The notes: generated by a model not told the origin, from the sequence alone. DNA of 64,000 nt from Pseudoxanthomonas sp. J31 (GCF_000510725.1 NZ_AZNZ01000001.1:62001-126000); one strand, 5' to 3'; positions 24,623-34,140 are shown, counted from the stretch's first letter. Program-made: numbers and translations.

Positions 24623-25725
24623 GCCGGCAGCCTCGCCTGCAGGCGCAGGCTGCCGCCCGGGGTCAGGCCGACGTCCAGCCGCCCGCCCAGCGCGGCCAGG
24701 CGTTCGCGCATGCCGGACAGGCCGTTGCCCTCGCGCACCGGGCCGCGGCACTGGCCGTCGTCGTGGATGTCGATGGCCAGCCCGCCGTCCTCGCGCTGCA
24801 GCCGGACCCGCACCGTGCCGGCGCCGGAATGGCGGGCGGCATTGGTCAGCGCCTCCTGCACCACGCGCAGCAGGGTCTCGGCCACGGCCGGATCGGCCAC
24901 CCGCACGCCCGGGTCGATCTCCAGCTCCAGCCGCGGGCGCGGGAACGGCGCGGCAAGCGCGCGCAGCGCGGTGGCCAGGTCCAGGCCACGGTCGTCGCGC
25001 AGCGACTGCACCACCTGGCGGATGTCGGCCATCAGCTCCCCCGACAGCCGCTCGGCCACCGCCAGCTCGTGGCGGCCGGCCAGCTGCGGATCGGCCAGCA
25101 GCGAGCGCAGGTTGAGGCGCATCGCGGTCAGCTTGTGGCCGGCCACGTCGTGCAGCTCGCGGGCCATGCGCAGGCGCTCGGCGTCGCGCGCGCTGTCTGC
25201 CAGCAGGGCGCGGGTGGCCAGCAGGTCGGCATTGACCCGGGCCAGGGCGTCGCGCGAGCGCTCGGCCGAGGTGGCGTAGTGCACGCAGATCGCGGCCAGG
25301 GCCTGGAACCCCATGTTGATCAGGACCATCGGCTCCGGCTCCTGGAAGCCGGCGCGGCGCAGGGCGATGCAGAAGGCGATGTTGGCCACCGCCGCCGCGG
25401 CCAGGCAGGTGCGAGCCGGCCAGGCCAAAAACATGCACGCCACCCAGATCACCAGCAGTACCTGCGAGGCATTGACCCGGTAGCTGAGCCCGCCCAGCGC
25501 CAGGATCACCGGCGCCATCGCCACCAGCACCAGGTCGCGGCTGCGGCGCCAGTGCTCGGGCAGCAGCTGCAGGGCGAGGAACAGCAGCAGGAACGCGCCC
25601 AGCAGCGCCAGCGCCAGCGGCTGTTGCTCCGGCGTGGCGAAGCGCAGCGCGTAGCCCACGGTGAGGATGGTCAGCAACCCGGCCAACGGCAGCGGGCGCA
25701 GCAGGGGTTCGAGCATGCGGCGCAT
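24619..25725 (-). CDS. Sensor histidine kinase, HisKA_3 (DesK-like)
   Basis: This 368-residue inner-membrane kinase has about five or six transmembrane segments in residues 12-150. HisKA_3 dimerisation motif MARELHDVAGHKLTAMRLN follows, with phosphorylated His192, then an HATPase domain with VVQEALTNAARHSGA (N-box) and a shortened NGLSGMRERLAALGG (G-box). There is no periplasmic sensor domain, so the membrane part itself probably senses lipid state or a small molecule. Its stop overlaps the response-regulator start (ATGA). The start was set at MRRMLEP, just before the first helix. Confidence 0.92.
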   Translation of the reverse strand: MRRMLEPLLRPLPLAGLLTILTVGYALRFATPEQQPLALALLGAFLLLFLALQLLPEHWRRSRDLVLVAMAPVILALGGLSYRVNASQVLLVIWVACMFLAWPARTCLAAAAVANIAFCIALRRAGFQEPEPMVLINMGFQALAAICVHYATSAERSRDALARVNADLLATRALLADSARDAERLRMARELHDVAGHKLTAMRLNLRSLLADPQLAGRHELAVAERLSGELMADIRQVVQSLRDDRGLDLATALRALAAPFPRPRLELEIDPGVRVADPAVAETLLRVVQEALTNAARHSGAGTVRVRLQREDGGLAIDIHDDGQCRGPVREGNGLSGMRERLAALGGRLDVGLTPGGSLRLQARLPA

Positions 25726-25802
25726 GGGCGCATGCTCGGTCCTGCCCGGCGCCGAGGCAATGGTCCCGGCGCAGGAAGTGACTTCCGGCAGGTGGGGGCG
25801 GC

Positions 25803-26717
25803 TCAGCCGGCCTTGCGCCGCGCCGGGGCCTTCTTCGCGGCCTTCTTGGCGGTGGACTTGCGCGCGGCCTTCTTCGCCGGGGCCTTCTTGGCCGGCGAAG
25901 CCTTCTTCGCCGGGGTGCGCTTCTTGGCCTTGAGGCTCTGCTCCAGCAGGGACATGAAGTCGACCACGTTGGTGGTGGTCTCCTCCGGCGCGTCCGGCTC
26001 GTCGTCCACCTGGGTGGTGCCGCCGGCGCTCTTGATCCGCTTGCGGATGATGGCCTGCAGCCGCTCGCGGAACTCGTCGCGGTAGTCGTCCGGGGTCCAC
26101 TTGCCGCTCATCGAGTCGATCAGCTGCTCGGCCATCTGCAGTTCCCTGGCGCTGATCCGGTAGTCGGAGGCCGAACCCTCCGGCAGCTTGTGCTCGGCCG
26201 GATCCACCAGTTCCTGCGGATAGCGCAGCAGCATCAGGATCAGCGCATCGCCCTGCGGCAGCACCGCGGCCAGGTATTCGCGGGTGCGGATCACCACCCG
26301 CGCGATGCCGGCGCGGCCGCTGTTGCGCAGGGTCTCGCGCAGCAGCACGTAGCCCTTCTCGGCCTTCTTGCCCGGGACCAGGATGTACGGCTTCTCGTAG
26401 TAGCGCGGGTCGATCTCGGTCGCGTCGATGAAGGTCTCCACCTCCACCGTCTCGTGGCTCTCCGGCGCGGCGGCCTTGATGTCCGATTCCTCCAGCACGA
26501 CGTAGCTGCCCTTGTCGTACTCGAAGGCCTTGACCACCTCCTTCCACGGCACTTCCTCGCCGGTGTCGGCGTTGACCCGCTCGTAGCGCACCGGCTTGTG
26601 GTCGCGCGAGTCGAGCATGCGGAAGTGCAGGTCGGTGCGGCGCTCGCCGGACATCAGCGAGACCGGGACGTTGAGCAGGCCGAAGGAAAGGGTGCCGGTC
26701 CAGATCGGGCGGGCCAT
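25803..26717 (-). CDS. ku: DNA end-binding protein Ku
   Basis: This 304-residue bacterial Ku binds broken DNA ends as a homodimer ring for non-homologous end joining. It starts with the family signature MARPIWTGTLSFGLLNVPVSL and keeps LHFRMLD, KPVRYERVNADTGEEVPW and ISARELQMAEQLIDSM. The last 45 residues form a lysine/alanine/proline tail with KKA repeats, as in many Ku proteins with an extended DNA-binding C-terminus. Its usual partner, ligase D, is not in the window. The gene is divergent from a small ORF. Confidence 0.96.
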   Translation of the reverse strand: MARPIWTGTLSFGLLNVPVSLMSGERRTDLHFRMLDSRDHKPVRYERVNADTGEEVPWKEVVKAFEYDKGSYVVLEESDIKAAAPESHETVEVETFIDATEIDPRYYEKPYILVPGKKAEKGYVLLRETLRNSGRAGIARVVIRTREYLAAVLPQGDALILMLLRYPQELVDPAEHKLPEGSASDYRISARELQMAEQLIDSMSGKWTPDDYRDEFRERLQAIIRKRIKSAGGTTQVDDEPDAPEETTTNVVDFMSLLEQSLKAKKRTPAKKASPAKKAPAKKAARKSTAKKAAKKAPARRKAG

Positions 26718-26823
26718 GGCGGAGCCTCGGGCGACGGGGACTGGAGGGTTAGCACGGGCGCCGTGGCGCGGCCGTGAGCGACGCGCACAGGCGCGCGGAC
26801 GCGGCCCCTCACGCGTTCTTTAG

Positions 26824-27054
<231 letters not shown>

Positions 27055-27084
27055 GCGCTTTCCCCGCGCGGGCCCGCGACGCAG

Positions 27085-27107
27085 AAGGCCCCGCATCGCG
27101 GGGCCTT
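27085..27107. terminator. Bidirectional hairpin terminator
   Basis: AAGGCCCCGC-ATC-GCGGGGCCTT is a perfect 10-bp stem with a 3-base loop between the small protein gene and the convergent tyrB gene. It is symmetric and could stop both transcripts. Confidence 0.8.
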
Positions 27108-27130
27108 CGTGCATCGGCGTGGCGGCGGGA

Positions 27131-28330
27131 TCAGCCGCTGACCGCGGCCACCGCGCGCGCCACGTACTCCAGGTTGCCCTGGTTGAGCGCGGCCACGCAG
27201 ATGCGGCCGGTGCCCACGGCGTAGATGCCGTACTCGTCGCGCAGGCGGTCCACCTGCTCGCGGCTCAGGCCCGAGTAGGAGAACATGCCGGCCTGCTGGG
27301 AGATGAAGCCGAACTCCGGCCGGCCCAGCTCGGCCAGCTTGGCCACCAGGCCGGCACGCAGGGCGTGGATGCGCTCGCGCATCTGGCGCAGCTCCTCTTC
27401 CCACAGGCCGCGCAGCTCGGGGCTGGTGAGCACGCCGGCCACCAGCGAGGCGCCGTGCGCCGATGGGCTGGAGTAGATGGTGCGGATGATGCGCTTGATC
27501 TGCGACTGCACCGCCCTGGCCTGTTCGGCGGTGGCGGCGACCACGCTCAGCGCGCCCACGCGCTCGCCGTACAGCGAGAACGACTTGGAATAGGAGCTGG
27601 CGACGATGAAGCTGTCGATGCCGGCGTCCACCAGGATGCCGATCGCGGCCGCGTCCTCGGCGATGCCCTTGTCGAAGCCCTGGTAGGCCATGTCCACGAA
27701 CGGGAACAGCTGGCGCTCCTTGAGCACCTGCGCCACCTGCTTCCACTGCTCGACGGTCAGGTCGGCGCCGGTGGGGTTGTGGCAGCAGGCGTGCAGCAGC
27801 ACGGTGGTGCCCGGCTGCAGCTGCTGCAGGTCGGCCAGCATGCCGGCGAAGTCCACGCCATGGGTGGCGGCGTCGAAGTAGGTGTAGTCCCTGACCTCGA
27901 AGCCGGCGGCGCTGAACACCGCGCGGTGGTTCTCCCAGCTCGGGTTGCTCAGCGCCAGGGTGGCGTGCGGCAGCACCTTGCGCAGCAGCTCGGCGCCCAC
28001 GCGCAGCGCGCCGGAACCGCCCACGGTCTGGGTGGTGGCGACGCGGCCGGCGGCCAGCAGCGGCGAATCCTTGCCGAACAGCAGCTCGCGGGTGGCCTGG
28101 GTGTAGGCCGGCAGGCCGTCGATCGGCAGGTAGCCGCGCGGGCGCGCCGCCGCGGCCAGCGACTGCTCCACCTGCTGCACCGCTTTGAGCAGCGGGATCC
28201 GTCCCTGTTCGTCGTAGTAGATGCCGACGCCCAGGTTGACCTTGGTGGCACGGGTATCGGCGTTGTACGCCTCGGTCAGGCCCAGGATCGGGTCGCCGGG
28301 GACCAGTTCGACGTTCGAGAAGAAGGACAC
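27131..28330 (-). CDS. tyrB: Aromatic amino acid aminotransferase
   Basis: This 399-residue PLP enzyme of aminotransferase class I moves amino groups between aromatic or acidic amino acids and 2-oxoglutarate, completing tyrosine and phenylalanine synthesis. Motifs: VELVPGDPILGLTEAYN at the start, KVNLGVGIYYDE, the NPTG segment HACCHNPTGADL, and SSYSKSFSLYGERVGAL with the Schiff-base lysine; the catalytic arginine is in GRICVAALN near the end. The sequence closely resembles xanthomonad TyrB. The start is a GTG at 28330 giving the family N-terminus (M)SFFSNVELVPGDP; the reading frame remains open upstream to 28402 but that extension is not family-like. Confidence 0.93.
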   Translation of the reverse strand: MSFFSNVELVPGDPILGLTEAYNADTRATKVNLGVGIYYDEQGRIPLLKAVQQVEQSLAAAARPRGYLPIDGLPAYTQATRELLFGKDSPLLAAGRVATTQTVGGSGALRVGAELLRKVLPHATLALSNPSWENHRAVFSAAGFEVRDYTYFDAATHGVDFAGMLADLQQLQPGTTVLLHACCHNPTGADLTVEQWKQVAQVLKERQLFPFVDMAYQGFDKGIAEDAAAIGILVDAGIDSFIVASSYSKSFSLYGERVGALSVVAATAEQARAVQSQIKRIIRTIYSSPSAHGASLVAGVLTSPELRGLWEEELRQMRERIHALRAGLVAKLAELGRPEFGFISQQAGMFSYSGLSREQVDRLRDEYGIYAVGTGRICVAALNQGNLEYVARAVAAVSG

Positions 28331-28457
28331 GGCTTGGCTCTGTGCGGTGGGATGGGACGGGAACGGGCGCCGCCGTGGCGCGGCGGCGCAAAAACCGCCC
28401 AATCGTAACAGGGCCCCGGCGGCGGCTCGACCGTTTCCGCCGAGACCGTCGCCGCGC

Positions 28458-30548
28458 TCAGCGGCGCAGTTCCATGCCCAGCAGCAGGGCGCGGCCGGGA
28501 CCGGGCTCGTAGTAGCGGCCGTTGGATTCGTTCACGATCACCGACCCGGCGTATTGCCGGTCCAGCACGTTGTCCACCCGCGCGAACGCGCGCAGGCGGC
28601 TGCCGCCGGCGTCCCAGCTGCGCGCGGCCTCCAGGTGCAGCAGGCCGTGGCCGGCGGCCGACTCGCTGCCGGCGTCGTTGACCGGCACCGCATCCAGGGC
28701 CAGGCCTTCCAGTGCCGCCTCCCAGGCCTGGCCACGCCACTGCAGCCGCGCCCAGCCCTGGCGCCGGGCCACGCCGGGGATCGCGGCGCCCGCGGCCACC
28801 TGGCCGAAGCCGTCGCTGAAGCGCGCATCCAGCCAGGTCGCGGCGACCTGCAGCGACCACGCCGCCGTCAGCGGCAGGTGCGCCGACAGCTCGGCGCCTT
28901 CGCGCCGCGCCCCGCCCACGTTGCGGAAGCTGGAGCGCCCGCCGCTGTTGCTGGCCACCGCCAGCTCGTCCTCGGTATCGACCCGGAACAGCGCCGCCTC
29001 GACCGCGGTGCCGGCATCGCGGCGCCACTTCAGCCCCAGCTCGAGGTTGTCGCTGCGCGCCGGGCGCAGGTCGAAGGCCAGGCCGGCGCCGCCATCGGCG
29101 CGGTAGGAGAGCTCGTTGAAGGTCGGGGTCTCGAAACCGCGCCCGGCCGACAGGTACAGGCGCAGATCGTCGCTGGCGCTGAACACCAGGCCGGCCACCG
29201 GGGTGAAGGCGGAGTAGCGCACCGAACCGCTGTCGTCCGGATTGCCGGCGGTGACGTAGCGGTCGTTGGCCTCGAACCGCACCTGGCTGTGGCGGGCACC
29301 GGCCTGCAGCGCCCAGCGCGGGGCCAGCTTCCACCAGGCCTGCAGGTACTGGTCGAAGCTGCGCACGGTATTGACCTCGTCGCGGCGCAGGGCGCCGCGC
29401 ACGCCCAGGCGCGGGCCGCCGTCGCCGGGCAGGAAGTTCTCGTAGCCGTGGCGGTCCTGGCGCTGGCGCTCGAAGCTGGCGCCGGCGGTGAGTTCGAAAC
29501 GGCCTCCCGCGTCCCGCCAGGCCACGCGCGCGTCGGCCCCGCCGTAGGCGCCATCCAGGTCGATCACCCCGCCGGAGTGCAGCGGATTGGCCTGCGCCGC
29601 CGGCGGCACCGCCAGGTACTGCACCACGTCGCGCTGCCCGGCCCAGCTGCTGGCGCGCAGGTTCCAGCCGCCGCCCAGCGGCTGCCGCCAGTGCAGGCCC
29701 AGCTGGTCCTGGCGCACCGACTTGCGGGTGTCGTAGTCGTGCGCGACCGCGGTCGCCTGGCGCGGGTCGGCCTGCATCTGCGCACGGGTCAGGCCCAGCG
29801 GGTCCTGCGCGTCGGGGGCGTGGAAGTGGTTGCCGACCAGCTCGATCCGGCCGCCACTTTCCAGGTCGCGGTGCAGGCGCGCGTTGAGCGAGCTGCGCCT
29901 GGCCTGGCCGTGGTCACGGTAGCCGTCGCTGTCGAGGACCGCGGCGGAGACGTTGTAGCCGGTGCCGCCGGCGGTGCCGCGCAGGCGCGCGCTGCCGGCC
30001 AGGTGGCCGTAGCGGCCGGCGGTGGCGCGCAGGTCCAGGCTGGGTTCGGGCGTGCCATCGGCGCTCCACAGCTGGACCACGCCGCCGGAGGAATTGCCGT
30101 ACAGCGCCGAGAACGGGCCGCGCATGACCTCGATGCGGTCGCCGGCGGCCAGGGCGAAGTGCGAGACCTGGCCCTGGCCGTCGGGCATGGTCGCGGGGAT
30201 GCCGTCGGCGTACAGGCGCACGCCGCGCACGCCGAAGGTGGAGCGCGCGCCAAAGCCGCGGATCGACAGCTGGGTGTCCTGGGCGCGGTTGCCGCGGTCG
30301 CGCGCCAGCAGGCCGGGAATGCCGGACAGCACCTCGGAGACATCGCTGCGCGGCCGCGCCGAACCGGCCTGCAGGTCGACCACGTCCAGCGAGGCCGGCA
30401 GCTCGAACGCGGGCACCGAATCCAGCCGCGCGGTGACGAGCACGCCAGGCAGGTCGGCCGGCACGCCCTCCGGTTCCGGGGCGGCGGTGGCGGCAACGGG
30501 AGTGAGCGCGCCGGTGGCGCCGGCCAGGAGCAGGGTCGCGGTCTTCAT
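28458..30548 (-). CDS. TonB-dependent receptor, small type (probable metal/siderophore uptake)
   Basis: This 696-residue outer-membrane receptor is of the shorter class typical of metal-chelate or cofactor uptake. It has a signal peptide (MKTATLLLAGATGALTPVAATAA), a TonB-box region LPGVLVTARLDS and plug motifs SDVSEVLSGIPGLLARDRGN, IRGFGARSTFGVRGVRLYADGIP and IEVMRGPFSALYGNSSGGV. The barrel ends in GMELRR without the usual terminal aromatic residue, which is unusual for a barrel protein. It differs clearly from the two pectin-locus receptors. Nothing nearby points to a ligand, and no Fur-like site was obvious upstream. Confidence 0.88.
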   Translation of the reverse strand: MKTATLLLAGATGALTPVAATAAPEPEGVPADLPGVLVTARLDSVPAFELPASLDVVDLQAGSARPRSDVSEVLSGIPGLLARDRGNRAQDTQLSIRGFGARSTFGVRGVRLYADGIPATMPDGQGQVSHFALAAGDRIEVMRGPFSALYGNSSGGVVQLWSADGTPEPSLDLRATAGRYGHLAGSARLRGTAGGTGYNVSAAVLDSDGYRDHGQARRSSLNARLHRDLESGGRIELVGNHFHAPDAQDPLGLTRAQMQADPRQATAVAHDYDTRKSVRQDQLGLHWRQPLGGGWNLRASSWAGQRDVVQYLAVPPAAQANPLHSGGVIDLDGAYGGADARVAWRDAGGRFELTAGASFERQRQDRHGYENFLPGDGGPRLGVRGALRRDEVNTVRSFDQYLQAWWKLAPRWALQAGARHSQVRFEANDRYVTAGNPDDSGSVRYSAFTPVAGLVFSASDDLRLYLSAGRGFETPTFNELSYRADGGAGLAFDLRPARSDNLELGLKWRRDAGTAVEAALFRVDTEDELAVASNSGGRSSFRNVGGARREGAELSAHLPLTAAWSLQVAATWLDARFSDGFGQVAAGAAIPGVARRQGWARLQWRGQAWEAALEGLALDAVPVNDAGSESAAGHGLLHLEAARSWDAGGSRLRAFARVDNVLDRQYAGSVIVNESNGRYYEPGPGRALLLGMELRR

Positions 30549-30752
30549 CGGGGGCCAATGGCGTGCAGAAGCGGGTGGCGCAAGTCTAGGCATGGCCCCG
30601 TTAGGTGTCCGCTACGGGCGCCGCTCATGGCAATGCGCAATGTGCTTCTGCCGAACCGTAGCGAGCCGGCAGCCCCGGGATAACCGCATCTTTACCCCCC
30701 GGGAGCGGCGCGCCGTTCCAATCGAAGGCGAACGATCCACGGAGGCAGCGCC

Positions 30753-32186
30753 ATGCGCATCACCATCATCGGCGCCGGTTTCGCCGGCAGCGTCCTGGCG
30801 ACCGAACTGGCCCGCATCGCCCCCACTGGCGTGGACCTGTGCCTGGTCGGCAATGCCGACGGCTTCGGCCGCGGCGTGGCCTACGGCGAGGCCCGCCCCG
30901 AGCACCTGCTCAACGTGCGCGCCCGCGAGATGGGCGCCACCGCCGACCAGCCGGCCGAGTTCGCGCGCTGGCTCAACCTCACCCGGCGCGCGGAGGACAG
31001 CTTCCTGCCGCGGCTGGTGTACGGCGAGTACCTGTACTCGCGGCTGCAGTCGGCAGCGCAGGTGTCGCTGGCCGGCTTCAGCCAGGTGCAGCAGGAGGCG
31101 GTGGCGGTGGAGCGCGAGGGCGACGCGTTCCGGGTGCTGCTGGCCGACGGCGCCGATTTCCTCACCGACCGGGTGGTGCTGGCGGTCGGCGCGCTGCCGC
31201 CGCAGCGGCTGCAGGGCGTCGGCCCGCGGCTGCTGGTGGACCCGGCCTACATCGCCTGGCCGTGGCAGAAGAACCTGCGCGGCGAGGACGCGCTGGCGCG
31301 GGTACCGGCGCAGGCCCGGGTGCTGGTGATCGGCACCGGCCTGACCATGGCCGACACCGTGGTCACCCTGCTGCGCCGCGGCCACCAGGGCCCGATCACC
31401 GCGATCTCGCGCCGCGGCCTGCTACCGCGCCCGCACCTGGCCGAACCCAGCCCCCCGATCGCGCTGCCGCCGACCGTGCTGCACGCGCTCAACAGCGGCG
31501 ACGTGCGCCAGCTGCTGCGCGCGCTGCGCAGCCTGGCGCCGATCGTGCCGGACTGGCGCAGCCTGGTCGATGCGCTGCGCCCGTTCCTGCAGGGCTACTG
31601 GCGCGGGCTGGCGGACGTGCAGCGCGGCCGCTTCCTGCGCCACCTGCGCCCGTACTGGGAGGTGGTGCGCCACCGCCTGCCGCCCAGCGTGCACGAGGAG
31701 CTGGAACAGCTGCGCGGCGAGGGCCGCCTGGTGGTGCGCGCCGCGCGCCTGCTGCGCGCGCGCCGCGGCGAGGAAGCGGTGGAGGTGGTGCTGCGCGAGC
31801 GCGGCCAGGCGCACGCGCTGGCCGAGCAGTACGACGTGCTGGTGCGCGCCACCGGGCTGGACACCGACATCGAGCGCACCAGCCACCCGCTGGTCGGGCA
31901 GCTGCGCGACGCCGGGCTGGTCAGCCCCGATCCGTTCGGCCTGGGCCTGCGCGCCAACGAGCGCTTCGAGGCGCTGGACCGCCACGGCGCGCCGGTGCGC
32001 GGGCTGTACTGCATCGGCCCGCTGCTGCGCGGGCAGCTGTGGGAAATCATCGCCGTGCCGGAACTGCGGGTGGCCGCGCGCGAACTGGCCCAGCAGCTGC
32101 TGCGCGCGCCCGCGGCTTCGGTCCGGGTGCAGCGCGAGGGCGCCCTGCCGCGCGGCGCGCGTGCCCTGCGCGCCGGCGCGCGCTAG
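30753..32186 (+). CDS. FAD/NAD(P)-binding protein
   Basis: This 477-residue cytoplasmic flavoprotein has an N-terminal Rossmann motif (ITIIGAGFAGSVLATELAR), then FGRGVAYGEARPEHLLNVRA, a pattern of the FAD-NAD(P)-binding (NAD_binding_9) family. A second nucleotide-binding motif, VLVIGTGLTMADTVVTLLRRGH, sits mid-protein (about 190-211), and YCIGPLLRGQLWEIIAVPELR near the C-terminus closes the FAD site. Such proteins are assumed to be oxidoreductases, sometimes linked to siderophore or secondary metabolism, but the substrate is unknown. GGAGG precedes the ATG. It converges with phhA with a 13-base gap. Confidence 0.85.
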   Translation: MRITIIGAGFAGSVLATELARIAPTGVDLCLVGNADGFGRGVAYGEARPEHLLNVRAREMGATADQPAEFARWLNLTRRAEDSFLPRLVYGEYLYSRLQSAAQVSLAGFSQVQQEAVAVEREGDAFRVLLADGADFLTDRVVLAVGALPPQRLQGVGPRLLVDPAYIAWPWQKNLRGEDALARVPAQARVLVIGTGLTMADTVVTLLRRGHQGPITAISRRGLLPRPHLAEPSPPIALPPTVLHALNSGDVRQLLRALRSLAPIVPDWRSLVDALRPFLQGYWRGLADVQRGRFLRHLRPYWEVVRHRLPPSVHEELEQLRGEGRLVVRAARLLRARRGEEAVEVVLRERGQAHALAEQYDVLVRATGLDTDIERTSHPLVGQLRDAGLVSPDPFGLGLRANERFEALDRHGAPVRGLYCIGPLLRGQLWEIIAVPELRVAARELAQQLLRAPAASVRVQREGALPRGARALRAGAR

Positions 32187-32199
32187 CGCCCGCGCCGGT

Positions 32200-33093
32200 T
32201 CAGACGTCGCCGTCCTCGGCCCAGCCCTCGCCGCTGCCGCGGTGCAGGACGCGGTCGCCGTCGCGCACCGCGCCGGCCGGCAGCGCCGGCAGCCCGGCCA
32301 GGCGCGCGTAGACCGGGGTGAAGTCCGGCGCGGTGGCGTCCATCAGCTGCTGGAAGCTGTCGATCACGAAATACGTCTTCTGGTAGGTGTCGATCCGGTA
32401 GCGGGTGCGCATGATCCGCTCCAGGTCGAAGCCGATCCGGTTGGGCGCGTCCGACTCCAGCGAATACTGCGACTCGCCCGCAGAGGACACGATGCCGGCG
32501 CCGTAGATGCGCAGCCCGCCGGCCTGGCGCACCAGGCCGAACTCCACCGTGTACCAGTACAGCCGGGTCAGGTTCTGCAGCGCCTCCGGGCCGATGCCGT
32601 GCGCCTTCACCCCGCCGCGGCCGTATGCCTGCATGTAGTCGGCGAACACCGGGTCCATCAGCAGCGGGACGTGGCCGAACAGGTCGTGGAACAGGTCCGG
32701 TTCGGCGATGTAGTCGATCTGCTCCGGGCGCCGGATCCACCAGGTGACCGGGAAGCGGCGGTTGGCCAGGTGCTCGAAGAAATCCAGCTCCGGCAGCAGG
32801 CCCTCGACGCCCACCAGGGTCCAGCCGGTGGTCGCGCCCAGCACCTCGTTGAGCTGGTCGAAGCGCGGGATCGCGCGCGCGTCCATGCCCATCGCGTCCT
32901 GGGCCCGCAGGAACTCGTCGCAGGCGCGGCCGACCAGCAGCCTGCGCTGGCGCTCGTAGAGCGTGCCCCAGGTGGCGTGGTCGTCGGCGCTGTAGTCGTC
33001 CCAGGGCTGCTCGACGATGGCGGTGGTGTAGACCGGGACATAGCCCTTGTCGGTCTGCAGGCGTTCGGATTCGACGCGGCGGGGCGTGGCCAT
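32200..33093 (-). CDS. phhA: Phenylalanine 4-monooxygenase
   Basis: This 297-residue non-haem iron enzyme hydroxylates phenylalanine to tyrosine with tetrahydrobiopterin and oxygen, the first step of phenylalanine breakdown. The iron ligands are visible: FHDLFGHVP with His136 and His141, and YWYTVEFGL with Glu184. Length and sequence match the bacterial monomeric form. It is divergent from an Lrp/AsnC regulator, and the shared 130-base spacer holds a perfect palindrome (33185), so that regulator probably controls it in response to an aromatic amino acid. Confidence 0.96.
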   Translation of the reverse strand: MATPRRVESERLQTDKGYVPVYTTAIVEQPWDDYSADDHATWGTLYERQRRLLVGRACDEFLRAQDAMGMDARAIPRFDQLNEVLGATTGWTLVGVEGLLPELDFFEHLANRRFPVTWWIRRPEQIDYIAEPDLFHDLFGHVPLLMDPVFADYMQAYGRGGVKAHGIGPEALQNLTRLYWYTVEFGLVRQAGGLRIYGAGIVSSAGESQYSLESDAPNRIGFDLERIMRTRYRIDTYQKTYFVIDSFQQLMDATAPDFTPVYARLAGLPALPAGAVRDGDRVLHRGSGEGWAEDGDV

Positions 33094-33184
33094 GGCGGGG
33101 TCTCCGGAACTGGCGGGGCGTCCCCCAGCCTAGGACCGATCCCGCGCAACCGGGTTGCAAAGTTGCGGATATCCCGGCGCCTGG

Positions 33185-33199
33185 CGCAATGTTATTGCG
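33185..33199. promoter_or_regulatory. Palindrome between phhA and the Lrp-family gene
   Basis: CGCAAT-GTT-ATTGCG is a perfect inverted repeat of six bases each side. It lies 17-31 bases upstream of the Lrp start and about 90 bases upstream of phhA. TTGC-containing half-sites flank it (GGGTTGCAAAGTTGCGG upstream, TGCAATGCAAC downstream). This fits an autoregulated Lrp-type operator. Confidence 0.6.
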
Positions 33200-33215
33200 T
33201 CACAACCGTGGTGCA

Positions 33216-33704
33216 ATGCAACGAATGGCCGCCACCGTCGAACTCGACCGCACCGACCTGCGCCTGCTGGCCCTGCTGCAACAGGAAGGCCGCGCCGCCA
33301 ATGCCGAACTGGCGGCGCGGGTGAACCTCAGCCCCTCGGCCTGCCTGCGCCGGATCCAGCGGCTGGAGGCCTCCGGGGTGGTCACCGGCTACGGCGCGCG
33401 CCTGGACCCGCGCGCGCTGGGCCTGGGCCTGCAGGCCTTCGTCCGGGTGCAGCTGGAGAAGCACGGCACGCCCGGCATCGACCGCTTCGTCGCCCATGTG
33501 CAGGACTGGGAGGAGGTGGTGGCCTGCCATGCCCTGACCGGCGACATGGACTACCTGCTGCACGTCTACGTCGAGGACCTGGAGCACTTCTCGCGCTTCC
33601 TGCTCGACCGCCTGCTCAACAACACCGGGGTGGCCGACGTGAACTCCAGCTTCGTGCTGCGCACCGTGAAGGAATCCCGCGGCCTGCCACTGCCGCGGCG
33701 CTAA
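33216..33704 (+). CDS. Lrp/AsnC-family transcriptional regulator
   Basis: This 162-residue regulator has an N-terminal helix-turn-helix (LDRTDLRLLALLQQEGRAANAELA, then VNLSPSACLRRIQRLEASGVV) and a C-terminal RAM effector-binding domain (ALGLGLQAFVRVQLEKHG, CHALTGDMDYLLHVYVEDLEHF). It is divergent from phhA, a common pairing in xanthomonads, so it probably activates or represses phenylalanine hydroxylase with phenylalanine or tyrosine as effector. The start may be 33216 or 33225 (both ATG); neither has a strong ribosome site. Confidence 0.93.
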   Translation: MQRMAATVELDRTDLRLLALLQQEGRAANAELAARVNLSPSACLRRIQRLEASGVVTGYGARLDPRALGLGLQAFVRVQLEKHGTPGIDRFVAHVQDWEEVVACHALTGDMDYLLHVYVEDLEHFSRFLLDRLLNNTGVADVNSSFVLRTVKESRGLPLPRR

Positions 33705-33735
33705 GGTGGCGGCAACCTGCCCGGCGGGAGTTGCC

Positions 33736-34140
33736 ATGTACAAGGTCATCGGAGGCGTGCCGATCCAGCCGGTGCACCGCGCCAGCTGCCACTGCGGCGC
33801 GGTGCGGCTGGAGGTGGAACTGCCGGACGGCGTGGTCGACCCGCGCCGCTGCGACTGCTCGCTGTGCCGGCGCAAGGGCACGATCGTGGCCACCGTGCCG
33901 CTGCACCGCCTGCGCGTGGCCGCCGGCCGGGAGCACCTGCGCCTGTACCAGTTGAACACCATGACCGCGCGCCACTGGTTCTGCGGCATATGCGGCATCC
34001 ACACCCACCACCAGCGGCGCTTGGACCCCAACGAGTACGGGCTCAACGTCGCCTGCCTGGAGGGCATCAATCCTTTCGACCTGGGCGAGGTGCCGACCAG
34101 CGACGGCATCAACCATCCCTCCGACCGCGCGCCCGGCTGA
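33736..34140 (+). CDS. GFA-family (CENP-V/GFA) zinc protein
   Basis: This 134-residue protein belongs to the glutathione-dependent formaldehyde-activating (GFA) family. Its zinc ligands are visible: ASCHCGAVRLEV near 18-29, CDCSLCRRKG near 46-55 and WFCGICGIHTHHQ near 82-94. Members are small cytoplasmic proteins; formaldehyde scavenging with glutathione was proposed for the founder and is not proven for most. The start has GGGAG eight bases upstream. It follows the Lrp gene by 31 bases and may be co-transcribed with it. Confidence 0.88.
   Translation: MYKVIGGVPIQPVHRASCHCGAVRLEVELPDGVVDPRRCDCSLCRRKGTIVATVPLHRLRVAAGREHLRLYQLNTMTARHWFCGICGIHTHHQRRLDPNEYGLNVACLEGINPFDLGEVPTSDGINHPSDRAPG

Noticed and set aside
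28331-28402. Longer start for tyrB
   Set aside because: The added residues (rich in P and R) do not resemble TyrB; the GTG at 28330 gives the family N-terminus.
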